Shown: one piece after another, positions 11,519 through 23,700 of the stretch
How the letters are laid out: the number at the start of each line of letters is the position of its first letter
Position numbering within the stretch: position 1 is the first letter of the stretch
Source of the DNA: Corylus avellana
Lineage: Eukaryota; Streptophyta; Magnoliopsida; Fagales; Betulaceae
Assembly: GCF_901000735.1 (NCBI RefSeq)
Contig: NC_081544.1
Span: 33,121,235-33,185,234, forward strand
Length of the DNA stretch: 64,000 nt
Direction: 5' to 3'
Notes under the pieces: model-generated
Seen by the model: the letters and a program-made list of their open reading frames with translations, nothing else
What the model was told of the DNA's origin: nothing
The model's database searches: none
Position numbers and translations under genes: made by a program

Positions 11519-13637
11519 AATAATGCACTCAGGGAGGACTGGGAGTGGCCCTAGTCCCCCCCAAATCACAAGAAAAAAAATTAGGAAAAATATATATATA
11601 TTTTAAGGTAAAAAAAAAAAATTAATGTTTTTTTTTTTGTTAATTAGTCCCTCCCTAAATTGAAACCTGGTCCGTCCCGGAATGCACTCCTTGTGTAGCG
11701 AAAAGTGATTTTTTTTTTTTTTTTTTTTCTTACATGTTATCATTTTTTTTCAATCATACCCTCAAGTGGAATACTTTTTTGTAATTTTGTTTGAAAGTAC
11801 TTATTTGACCTGAAAATTTGCAGGATCGGTGTAAAGGGAAAAGGGAGTTTCTGCTGTACTGTGTCCTATTACCTGAAGAAATAGCATAATGATGTAAAAT
11901 GCCCCTTTGGCAAACTGGGGAAACGGGAAAAGACGATATTGTTTTCAACCTAAATTTGGAAAAACATAGAAGAATACCAAAATAGAAATAAATAAAATAC
12001 AAAAAATCCTTAAACCGAACCCTAAATTATTATTATTATTTTCTAATTCCTTAAATAATTAATACTGGCAGATTTTGTGGGCTGTCTAAGTCTTCAATTT
12101 GAATTGAACCTGCAAAGGGCAATCTTTTAAAATATTATCTGAGAAAGAAGTGTGTGAGCCCAGTGAATAAAAATTCCTAAGCAAAACAAAACGAGTTATT
12201 GTCTGAAAGTTGTTGATACAATTACTGCACCTAAACACGCTCGATTTTGGAGATATGTAGGAAAGGACAAAGAAAGTCAGAGAGGATCGATGGGAATTCG
12301 TGTGATGATATTTCCATGCTTAAGTCAATAAAAATAAATAAATAAAGAAAAACGACATGTTTTCGTTATATTTATAAGTCACATGGGCCCCTAAAGTACG
12401 GGTCTCTCTCCCCCACTTACGGGACTTACCGGTTTTATTCTTTGCTTCTTCGCCACTACCTAGGTAAGGGCTTGGGCCTCTTGAGACTTGATGGGCTCGG
12501 ACTAGCAAATGATAGCTGAGAGTGTGGGCTTTGTTGTTATCTAAGCCCAAAAGAGTAGCCACTGACTGGGCTCTAAAAGACCTTTTAATAATCGGATAAC
12601 ACTCACAAAATCAATTTGTAAACAAATTATAATAAAAGCTGTGGCCACGCAGTACTCCCAAGTATTTTTCCTAATCATTGCTGGAGGAGAGGTGTGAAAC
12701 CAACTTGGGCAATGGGAGATCTCCAGGTGTACCTGCATTAGCATGGGTCATCGATCGTCATCAAAAAATATATATATATATATATATATATGGGAAATGT
12801 TTGACCATATTATACAGATGAATGAATAACGACATTTTGGAAATCAATGGATGAGTTTGACTTGATTTTATTTCCAGTTGCGAGCAATATTATTATCATC
12901 ATCATCATCATCAATACGAAACCCATCACAAATTCTTTTGTTATTCCTTACGCCATCCCATCTTAATTATTGATAATAGAGAGAATAATGTTTGGAGATA
13001 GGAATTTCATCGCCATGATGACATCCCATTTGTCTTGGTCCATTTCTAATAATTCAATCCATCCAAATGCCAAAATTAATAAATAAATAAACAATAATTT
13101 GGGACTTTTGACTTGTAATAAGCCTGCCAACATAATTCAGTCCCAAATAATGCCTTTCTTAGTTTTGAGCTCAAAAAAAGGCCGGGCTTTGCGCTACCCG
13201 CTACTAAAAAAATCTGATTATTTTAAAGGGCAGCCTAAGCGACACATTAATGATGTTTTATGTTTATTTCAAAACATTGATTTATGATGCGATATGATTT
13301 TAAACAAAATCACAAACAACAGATCATTTGGAATTGCGTTTTAAAAAAATTACAATTTAAAAACGTATAAAATCTGTGTTTTCAAATCGTAGGCAAAATA
13401 GTTTTTTTTTTAATAAAATGCACAATTTTAAAGGTTAAACGCGATTTTAGAGACAAAACTGCGATTTTACCAAACGTTTAACTGCGTTATTTAAAATTAC
13501 CACATTTTTAAATCGCATTTTTTGAAATCGCTATGATCCCATATTATTTTGTGGGTTGGTATATTAAATTTTTTGGTTACCAGAAAAAAAAATAATAAAT
13601 AAATAAAATGGGTGAGTTGTTTCTTGTTAGTTTTTTT

Positions 13638-13828
13638 GGGAAATGCTAGATATTCTTTTAATGTTTTCCTGGTCTCCTCCCAACTGTGATGTGACTTTTA
13701 AAATTATCATTAAATTTGAGATTATCATTATTAATTTTTAATTTATTGGTCATTTTAAAAACCACATCATAGTTAAAAGGACATCAGAAAAACATTAGAA
13801 GAATACCTAACAAGGCTAGCATTTTCCT
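13638..13828. mobile_element. MITE with gggaaatgctag terminal inverted repeats, copy B
   Basis: This is the counterpart of 4503-4692. Its right terminus has degenerated to ctagcattttcc and several internal positions differ, so this element is among the more divergent stretches between the two copies. Confidence 0.6.
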
Positions 13829-14522
13829 TTAAACTTTTAATATAATAGGAATTATTCCTCTTTGCTTCTTGGGAACGATAAATTTTCCTCTAATCTAAAT
13901 AAGATGCTAATAGAATTGACAAATTAATTAGTAATGTATTTGATCTACTTGGCATAATAATAGGCCAGGGATTGGTCAAAAGTATGGCCGTAATATGAGT
14001 AAGAAACTAATATGCGGAAAGGCTTTGATATTTTTTGATAGAGATACCAAAACCATTCAATATATCTGGAGTTTACAATAACTTACAAGGCAAGTGTGAA
14101 GTGCAAGGAAAATACTTATAAGAAAAATCAAAATATAAGAAGGAAGTTATTGGAGACTAGTATTTTGTATGATTCTTGTGTGTTGACCATCATGATTGCA
14201 TAATTGCTTTACAATTGGTGAAGTCAATCCAAGACAATAATGACAATGCTTTGAAAACAAAACAAAACAAAAACAACAAAATTGGTAGGAATATAAATAA
14301 CCACTATGTCCTACTCCAACAACCTTTACATAAGAAATATTAGGTTGCCATCAGATCCTATAATTATCCTTAAAAAAAAACTTACTCAACAATTATCAGA
14401 GTCTTCTCCACATAAAAACTTGTCAATCACCAACGACTAGCCGTGCAACCAAGGAAACGACACATTGTTGATGTCAATGTTACCATATTGGAATCTTTGA
14501 CCAATGAACTTCTCATACAATA

Positions 14523-14840
14523 GGGGTAATTTTACTTACTCTCATGAAGTTACACGCCTTTTGCAAACACTTCCCTAATTTTCAATGTTTCTCACTTTGA
14601 TTTCCTTCCACTTTTCCTATTCCGTTAGGATTTTCTGTTAAATCATAACGAAAATGTGTGAAATTACTAAAATAACTTTATTAAAATTACTCATTCTACC
14701 GTTTAATTTAACTGCAATATGTAATGGAGGGAAAAAAATGAAAGAAAATCAAAATTCGATACACCAAAGTGAGAGGCTTTAAACATTAAGAGTGTTTACA
14801 AAAAACGCATAACTTCATAAAAGTACGTAAAATTACCCCC
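14523..14840. mobile_element. MITE with ggggtaattttac terminal inverted repeats, copy B
   Basis: This is the counterpart of 5399-5719. It has the same complementary termini and 318 bp, with a handful of SNPs and 1-2 bp indels. Confidence 0.6.
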
Positions 14841-16488
14841 ATATAATAAGATCTTAATACCCCAAAACCAGATACGCACATTCTCTCTTTTTCACTTTCT
14901 TTTCATTCGGTTTTTTTCCCTTTCGTGACTTTTACCTTGTTTTGCATAAGTCCATCCCCATTCCCCAGTCCAACCTTTTTTTTAAAAAAAATCATTGACG
15001 AGGATTGAGTATTTCATTGGTAGACGTAGCGAAATATTAGGCAACACTTGCAAGTTGCAACGAGTTACGCTTTGTATAGTTTGGTAGCAAGTGACTTTTT
15101 TTCAGTTATGTGTTGTTGGGAAGTCCAAAATTGCGAACTCTAAGTAGGTAAGGTGGGAGACAACGAACTAATATTATTGAATCATTCTTACTTTGATTAG
15201 CAGGCCCCCTTCTTTCTTTCTTTCTTTTTTTCCTGATTAACCTTTGTTCAATATACCGAACTTCTATTTTCTAATCATTTTCGAAAATTTCACATATTTT
15301 TAGAAGAGAAGATGGTTGTTGCATCTGACACGGCAAATCCCATATCAGGTAGTATATCACATCTCACATTCTCACCGCCCTATAAGTTATATCACCTATA
15401 AAAAATTATTATTATGTTATTTGGTTGTGCCACTATTCTTGAAAATAATTATTTCCCTGAAGCACTTATTGCCTTAAAATGAATAATAGTTGTTCCTTAG
15501 AAAATGTAAAGAATAGTTATTTTCCCAAATATATAATAGCTATAAAAATGTTCTTTTTTTTTTTTCTCAAAAATCTTTTCATTTTTATTTTTTTTACTGA
15601 GCACCCAAAAAATCATTCCATGGGTAGTCGATCACCATCCTCAAAGCCATCGGGGGTGGTGATCTCCATTCCAATTTCTTGTATTTTTAATAATACCCAT
15701 TAAAATTTATAAGTAATTATCATTCCAGTACCCTTATTTTTTTTCCTTCAATATAATGTCACAGGTATAGGTGTTGGGTCTAGTTTGCGAAGAGAGAACT
15801 TTTTGTGCGGAACATCTCGTCCCATCTTGGGCCTTCTCTTGTGGACATCCGTTGTCTGTTGCTTCGTTGGTTTTGGGCTTAAGTAGTTACTGTCCAGTGT
15901 CCACTGTAAATTTGTTTATAATAAATATATTAAAAAAAAGGCTTTATCATGCGTTGAAACTAGGGCCGGACATCGGCAGGCTGGGTGAGTAGCAGGACAT
16001 GGAAAACAATCATTGTAGCCTTGGCCCTTGACAAGTCACCTTTGCTTTGTCAGCAGATCAACACAGGCCTCCATGTCGATGAGATGTTGCATGCTTTAAT
16101 TTGCCAGCACCCCACCTATAAGTCGGATGCTACTTGCTTAGTGTCTGAAAAGTTTCATCTTGTCACATTTGAAATATTTTCAGATCAAGGATGGAGAGAA
16201 AAAGATCGTTCAAATATCATATTTCTAGCATTTATAGGCCACTATATCCCAATAAATGGAAGCATAATTACCATATAGAACAAGAAGAAGCCTGGGAAAG
16301 ATTGGTGGAAACTTTTATTTACAAATTTTGAAATAAGAGACGACTTGTTCTGGTATGGCAATTGAAACTAGATGCTGCCTCTAAAAGAATCTGCATAAAA
16401 TAAATAGCCCTACTCTCCTGCATTGAATCAGAAATGTCGCATTCATGCACCACTATTGCAGGACTTGGTTGACAGCCAGATTCTTTTT

Positions 16489-19400
16489 TCATGTCATCTT
16501 GAGGTTTTGACGCCCAGTAGTATTTGTTCTCTCAGCAGCTGAAATTGGCCATTGAAACTCTCTATTCCAACTAAGCAGATTATCTGGAATAGCAGTCAAC
16601 AAATTTGAATTCAACAACCAGACTCTTTAAGTGTAAAATGCAATTCAAAAGAAAAATACATAAAAATAATTCTTTAGGTATAACACTATGATCCAGACAT
16701 TATTGGAAGTGGGCCAAACAATCCAACTACTCAGATAAATGCAATGACGACTTCAGCAAATAACTCTAACGATGATATTTCATCCCTGTTTACAGTAGTC
16801 TATAATGATGACCGGACATGGGAATGGTATGCCATTTATGACACATCTGACTCCCTTGCACTAGCTATTTGCAGACCAAAAAAAAAAAAACTACAGAAAA
16901 ATTATCCAATATGTGGATTTTTATTCACACCATACCATTAATAACATGGTCCAGGATCCTAATGAGATATGATTACTAATAGGTGCATACGTCCTACGGG
17001 AATTATTAATATGTAGTAATCTATGCAATACCAGGGAACTATTGCTCAACAGGAGTTGTACTGATTTCAAGATGTATATATTTTATATTATGTATGTATG
17101 TATGTATGTAAGTATGTATAGCTGATGTTCAAAAAAGTTTGTCAGTTATGATGCTAATATAACACGCATTGTTAGAATCAAACATTAAGATTACCTGTTT
17201 CTCAGGTTTACTGTGCTGTAAAACTAGCAGTTGCAGCCCCGTCAAACCCACTGGCATTGCAAACTTGTACGCTATCAACATCTTGGAGTGTGTTCTTTGG
17301 TACGCTGTTGAAACATTGCCTCAAATTCCTCCTCGAGTCGGCATGTTCATCTGCCAGTGGCTCCACATCATATTCAAACCTATTTTGGAGCTGAAATCTT
17401 TGGCTTTCCAGATTATATGATTCGGGGATACCATCTTTACTAGGTGCACTACGCATGGCACTGGGTGATGGTATATTTCCAGAAGAAGGGAACCTTGAAG
17501 TAGAATACCGGCCTTCTGCTCTCCTCCAGAACTTGGAACTCAAGAATTCTGCACCAGGTAGCTTACAACATGTGTTTTCTGCAGAGTCGGTGTTTGGGAT
17601 CTTCCCACTTGATATTGCCAAATCATATGAAATTTCATTTAGCGCCATCTCTATGCCATGTACACGTGTCTCTAGAGAATTTATCCCACTCTTGGAGCTC
17701 CCAATGAATCTCTAGATTCAAGAAAAGCAGAATAAATATGTTTTGAATTGGTAATTTACACATATACTTGGTAGATAACTAGATATTGAACCAAGGACCT
17801 AACCCTCCACCCATTTTTTATGGGAGGAAGAGATGCCATTTAAGCTAGAGCTCGTTGGGGAGTAGAAATAATTCTTTAACATTTATCAGTGGAATATTTC
17901 TAACAAAGCTTTTAGGAAGTAGGCAAAAGGGTGCGACATTTCTGGAGAATAACCGAAAATAGATGGAAAAAGCTACCTATATATATTTTCAAGATAGGAT
18001 TGCAAATGTAAGGGTTTCAATTTCTCTCCGTAGAAAAGGAGGCTGCATGTTCCAAATGGGATTCTTGGCTTCAGTAGCTTATTTTTTTACCATCATTATA
18101 TGTTTATTTTGGAAAGCATGAAGAGACCAGCAACAACAGGCTGTAATAGAATTAAGTACGTCAAGGGCATTCTTCACTAGTAAAATAAGAATTCAAAAGG
18201 GAATGGCACGAAACACTATGTTCAAGCTGAGTTGACATCATGTAATATTTATCAACTATAGAAAGAAATAACAGCAGTAACTCTTCACTAGTAAAATAAG
18301 AATTCAAAAGGGAATGGCACGAAACACTATGTTCAAGCTGAGTTGACATCATGTAAATTTTATCAACTATAGAAAGAAATAACAGCAGTAACCCTTAGGT
18401 CTAAATGTGCTTTTATAATGAAGTTGGTATTCAATTACTATGTAGGGACACAGGTGATATCAAGCTTTGGTGACATACCTGGAGAAGGTCTAACAGACTG
18501 GATTGCTGATTTTCAATTTGAAGAAGTTGTTCACGGATCAAAGACAGATCCTCAACATCTTTGTTATTCTCATAGGCATCTTTGACTGTGTTGCTGTCTA
18601 CAACACCCAAGTCGAGGTTCTCATCATCTTGAAACGGAACCACGCGAGACCCAGATCTTAAACCACCAAATTTATGCCCTTTTTCATCGCTGGTCTTACC
18701 AAAGAGGACACGTTTTATTTCCCGGTTAGAATTCCCACTGTTCTCATTTGCTGCCGACTCGAAATTCCTGAAGTCACTACTTTTAATACCATCTTCGCAA
18801 GCCACCTTCGATGAGAAAGAGTTTGATACCGCAACTTCAACTTTCCAATCAGACGGTTTCTTGTGGTCCAGCTTACAGAGCATAGCTGTGCTTGAATTCC
18901 TGTCATTACTCCTCGAAGGACTTTCTATTTTGGCAGTGTTCACAAACGAAATAGCAGATGGAGGGGTCCTGTTTGTGGGGACTGTTTTCTTTGATTTAGG
19001 AGTCTTAAAGCCGTCATAATTGGGACTTTTTGAGATAGGAGGAAAGCATCCACCACTACCATTATCTGGCCCCATGCAAAACCCACCCAAAACATACAAT
19101 AGATATTAGGATAGGTTCATCAGTGGTTGTTCAGCTCCAACAGCTAAGGTGTAAAGAAAAGCATCATGCAGGTTAATGACAAAAATTTTATGTTCCCATG
19201 TGCAAACGTCCAATTTCCTTATCTACTTCATAGATTTCTCATTGTAGAAGCAAGATTCTTCAGATATTATGCCAAAAAGAGTTTCAAAAATGTCAGCTTT
19301 GTGTCATAAACTACAAAATTGCTTCTCATGCAGCATTAAAAGATTGAACAACTAAGGAACCCATTTAGCAATCAATAATGTTGTATCTTCCTAAAACAAA

Positions 19401-20713
19401 AGATGCTTAAACAGGACAGAAGCAATTTAGAGTCGTTAAACTTCTCACCTCTTGAAGAAGATTTAGACTGAGATGAAACAGAGACCTCCTCAAATGCACC
19501 AGGAATGTCCTTCCACAACTCCAAGGTATGATTCATGGTCTCCCGTACGACCTTGACCTGTTACACCAAATGTAATCAGATAAAAAACTTTCAAAAAGAA
19601 TTAAAGCAAGTATTCACTACAATTCCATTTAATTCTCCGTGAAATTGAAACCAAAAAAAAAAAAATTAACAAAAACAAAAACAAAAAAAGAATTTTTTTT
19701 CCATATTTTTAGTGTTCTGTTTTTCCGTTCTCATTTCCGTAGCTTCAAAACTTCCTATATCAACCAATCACTTCTATAACCTGAGGTCACATACACTTGT
19801 ACGACTAAAAATCCTTTTTTTTTTTTCCTTTTCCCACCCTTTCTCAGCAACCAAACAGAAATCAACTTGATATTATGATATATACCTTATCAAATCTCCG
19901 ACTCTCCAGAGAATTCAAACACGACACCTTATACTCCGCCGCCAAATTCCTCTCCGCCACGGCCACTTTCCCCAACGCTTCCGCCGCCGCCTTCCTCACC
20001 GCCCAGTCCTCACTTATCAAGAACTCAACCACGCACGGCACCAACCAGTCCAACACTCCCCGACTCGACGCTCCACCGGCTCCAATGATGCTCCCAGTGA
20101 GCACTAAAAGTGCCGCCTTGGCCTTGAACCCTTCGCTCTTCGCCAATTTCCCCAACCTCGGCAAACTCTTGCGCAATAGGTCCACCTCCGGGTCCTGCAC
20201 GGCTTCAACCGCCGCGGCGAGGCAAAGCGCCGAGCCGATCTGCGCGTTGAGGTCCTGCTCGAGCGTGATCGCGTCCATCAAGGGCTTGAAGAAAGCGGAG
20301 AACGGCGGTTTGGTGATTTGCGACGACATGGCGGCGACCGCGTCGACGCAGGCTGATCGGACGGCGGAGTCAGGGTCGCGGAGGCGGCGGAGAACGGTGG
20401 ATATCATCTTCGAGAGGAAGGGAGAGAGAGAGTCTCCGTGTGAGCGAGAGAGTAAAGCCAGTAGATGAACGCATTGCTTGCGCACAGGGGACTTGGACGA
20501 CGCGTCCGTGTTGTGGAGGCAGCTGAGGAATGGCGCGAACGAGTCTTGCGTGAGGGCTCGCGCAATGGACTCGAGCTCGGCTGTGGCCAGGGCTAGTGTA
20601 TCCCGGTCCGAGAGCTTGTTCAGGCACGCGATGACTCGGTGCTTGAGATCGCGAGTCCACGTAGCCGTCTGGGCTGGAGTACTCGGTGAGGAGCGTCTGT
20701 TAGTAAGAGACAT
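16489..20713 (-). CDS. TORTIFOLIA1-like (SPIRAL2 family) microtubule-associated protein
   Basis: Inferred coding exons on the minus strand: 20713-19886, 19557-19449, 19065-18479, 17711-17212 and 16624-16489. All use GT-AG junctions and keep frame, giving about 719 aa. The start is the MSLTNRR methionine (20713); an in-frame ATG 10 codons upstream (20743) is possible but not needed. Exon 1 (276 aa) is a helical HEAT-repeat domain (DLKHRVIACLNKLSDRDTL, AVRSACVDAVAAM, WAVRKAAAEALGKVAVAE). It continues across the splice as RRFDK-VKVVRETMNHTLE. The middle is Ser/Asn-rich and probably disordered. A short amphipathic segment (LSLIREQLLQIENQQSSLLDLLQ, continuing RFIGSSKSGINSLETRVHG) is likely coiled coil, and WRRAEGRYSTSRF in exon 4 is a conserved-looking motif. 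Known for the family: these proteins bind cortical microtubules and influence minus-end dynamics and directional growth. The last exon (44 codons, ending QNLKMT) is the least certain. If intron 4 is retained, the frame stops immediately at 17208. Confidence 0.88.
17740..17890 (-). mobile_element. Probable SINE remnant in TORTIFOLIA1-like intron 3
   Basis: Read on the minus strand, there is a tRNA-like box A (tagcttaaatggc) followed about 45 bases later by a near-consensus box B (ggttcaatatc, one mismatch). This spacing is typical of tRNA-derived SINEs. I could not define target duplications, so the limits are approximate. It is a different family from the SINE at 36692. Confidence 0.45.
18171..18392. 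repeat. Two-unit 111-bp tandem duplication in TORTIFOLIA1-like intron 3
   Basis: The unit beginning tcttcactagtaaaataag starts at 18171 and again at 18282 and is nearly identical in both. It lies inside the intron between exons 3 and 4 (17712-18478). The open frames here (18161-18352, minus) are translation shadows of the repeat. Confidence 0.85.
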
Positions 20714-23700
20714 TTTTGTTCTGTGATTTTTGCTTATGATCAACGCTTCTGCATTCGCAGTGCTTGTGGTGGTAGCACCGCCAGTTCAAGCGGTGGTGTT
20801 GGCGGTTTTCGGTACTGATTTGGCGGCAGAGGCGTGTGCTTGTGCGTTTATAATGAGCGAGTTTTTGGTAGTGAAGGGGTTGAGTGGGGTTTTTAAATGT
20901 TGAGTGGGAGGTATGGTGCTGGCAGTTGGCACTATACCGGAGTTTTTTTTTTTTTTTTTTTTTCTTTTTCTTTAAGAAGCATTTACCCCTTAAACTACCT
21001 AGAATCTTCACAGACTTTTCATTTGTGCAAATAATTTTTTTCTTTTTTAAAAAGGAAAAATTTACTTTTCAAAAAGTTGCAAATTGCTTGGTAGTTATGG
21101 AGGATAAATGCACCTTTTTTTTTTTCTTTTTTTTTTTTCACTCAGATAATAGAGCTACTGAGTTTGGTGAGGGGAAGATCTAAAACTGGAGGATTGACTC
21201 AGCTTCATTGTTAACTGCTTATCAAACTCTTGTAACGTGGTTCTTCAAATAAAATAAAATGAAATTGTAACATGGAGTGCATTAAGATGAGCTGCACCAC
21301 ATGAGATAGACTGAAAGAGAATCTCTTGCTTCTTTTAATTAATTATTATTTGGGTTTTTTATTTCTATAATCATATCCATGGTAGAAAACAAGGAAGAAT
21401 GAGATAAACCGAATCGCTAAAAGCAGAAGAATTATGTTATTCTTATAGGGCAGTAGATCTAGCCGGAGGATCAGAATGTGGAGCATGTGAGGGGATAAGC
21501 CGATAAGGGAGGCAGCAATGTTAAAGTGGCGGAAGCACAGACGATCACGTGACTCTCGATGGATATTCAATGGACCGAGTCTAGAGTCTAATGTTTCTTC
21601 CAATAAAAGGCAAAATATTTGGATTGCTCACGGTCTCTGCCCTTGGATTCGAAATGACGTAATATAAATTGCACAAGAAAGGTTAATGTACGATTAAATC
21701 CTACTAGTGTTTTGACAAAAAGATTCGAGATCTATAATAGCTAATAAAAGAAACAAGAATATGAAAAGTATTATCAATAATTACTATAATTATTTAATAA
21801 TAGGTCAACTTCAAGATTCCAACTGATCAATCAAAAAAATAACTTATTAACGATTCCAAAGAAAAAAAAAAAAAAAAAAACCTTATTTTCGGACCACAAA
21901 ATATTCGTAAAGATGTCTTAACTAATATACTAACAAAAAAATAGCCATAACTTCATTAAAACCAACAAAAAAAAAAAAAAGTTTTTATTATATTCACCCA
22001 GTCTGTATTTTTATCAAAAATACTCCAAATTTAAAGAATGAAATTATGGAATTGCCCTTAACACAAATAATTTAGGGAGAATTCTATTCCAACCGAGCAT
22101 AGAGATAACCACACAACCACTTCTTTCTTTTGTTGGGATGATCACATGACTATCTTTTCTTATCTTTTGGGGGTGGCCACACGGCCACTCCTCTTAATCT
22201 GTTAGAAATGGCCGTGCGCCCACCCCAACCCATAAAACAACTTTGTTATGTATGATAGTTTTGTAATTTTACTGTTCATACATGATTGTGTAACAATTTT
22301 TTTATCAAATCTTACTTGTACATAGTAGGCGACTCGAAATACTTTGATAGTTTAGTAGGTTGAGTTATGGTCAGTCGTAGTTTGAATATGTATGTAAAAT
22401 TAGTGTGGTATTTTGGAGATAAAGTATAATTTACCTATTTCTTTTTTTCTTTTCACCATTTCATTCAAGATTACCCACAAAATTATAAGGGTGGAGTTTT
22501 TATCCATCAAGCCCAGCCGATCTGTTTACTATTTCGGGTGGAAGAAGTAGATGGAGTGTTCAGCAGGTCATCACTTTTGTCTAAGGCCGTCTAGATGGGA
22601 CCTAGAAAATGAGGGGATTGTCGGACTCCGTCCATCTACCTACCAGCCTATACTGTCACTATTACAGCATCTAAACTTTTTAATGAAAGACGGGGAAAAA
22701 GGAGCAATTTGGTGTAAAAGGATAAAGATGCCACCCGTGAATTAAGTTGAAATGCATTAATGATATGAATTATGAAGAGGGTAACCCAAATAGAAACTAA
22801 GACAAGTGTGTGTTATAATGGCATATGATATCCCTAAATCTAAGGGGAAGATGGTGACACTAAATACGTTAGATCCATGTGAACGTCTTTCAAACTTTTT
22901 GGCTGTTTTCTGCCCTTATGCTGTTGTTTTCAGATTACACCACTACGTACAGTTTTCATCCAAATATCCTATTCAATCTTCTGCAATGCTCAGGAGATAA
23001 AAAATCTGCAAGATTAGCGTTTGACTGTTGAAATCGTATTGGAATCCATTTTCACAATGTACTTTACCATAGAATAATATATAATTTTAGAAAAGAAGGT
23101 GCATCCAATTAGCTTTTGGAAAACTGTGGGTGCAGCTTTATGCCCCATTTTATTGCCTAGAAGGCCGAGGAATTAAGAGTAAAACTTGGGTTAATGAAGA
23201 TGCCCATGAATTTGTTAGCTTCCTTTTTCTTTTTCTTTTTTGATTCAACTACCAACAAGATTGAAATTCTGCATGAAAAATAGTTAAATCAACTTTCTTT
23301 TATGTTTCCCCTTCCCTGTTTTCCCATATTTGCTCAGAAAAAAAAAAAAAATCTTTTATGTTGATGTGGCGTGGGAATCTCTCTCAATACAAAAAGTACA
23401 TATATACGGATGAGGGTATAGAAGTGTTTATTTTTTCATACTCACGTGAGAACGACAAAAGAAATGATGGGTAATTTAGTATATAATGCGGCTAATGACC
23501 AGAAAAGCAAAATGGGCAGAAGCAATTTCAGTTCTTAAAAGAGATGCATGCTTCTATCGGTCACAATTTACGATACAATTCATGAATCTGATAAAAATTT
23601 AATAAAAAAAAATTATTAAATTAGTTTGATCAGAGATTTAAGTTGTTTAATTGGTCAAATTATTATTAACATGTATAATCTTACAATTCAAATTCAACAC

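Larger units (their letters stand above)
9704..16488. other. Intergenic stretch, copy B
   Basis: This is colinear with 531-7394 and carries the same elements at an offset of about 9.1-9.2 kb. Differences include a shorter (GAA)n tract near 9758-9776, a long (TA)n at about 12767-12790 where copy A has an A-run, an 8-base T-run near 15226 where copy A has 48, and scattered SNPs. No gene is supported. Confidence 0.8.

Noticed and set aside
1..17528. Biological tandem duplication of GT92 and TORTIFOLIA1-like genes
   Set aside because: Both genes are cut exactly at the scaffold gap in complementary ways and the copies differ like alleles. An overlap of two contigs explains everything with fewer assumptions.
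18161..18352. Internally repeated 63-codon minus-strand peptide
   Set aside because: The repeat comes from the 111-bp intronic tandem duplication, not from a repeat protein.
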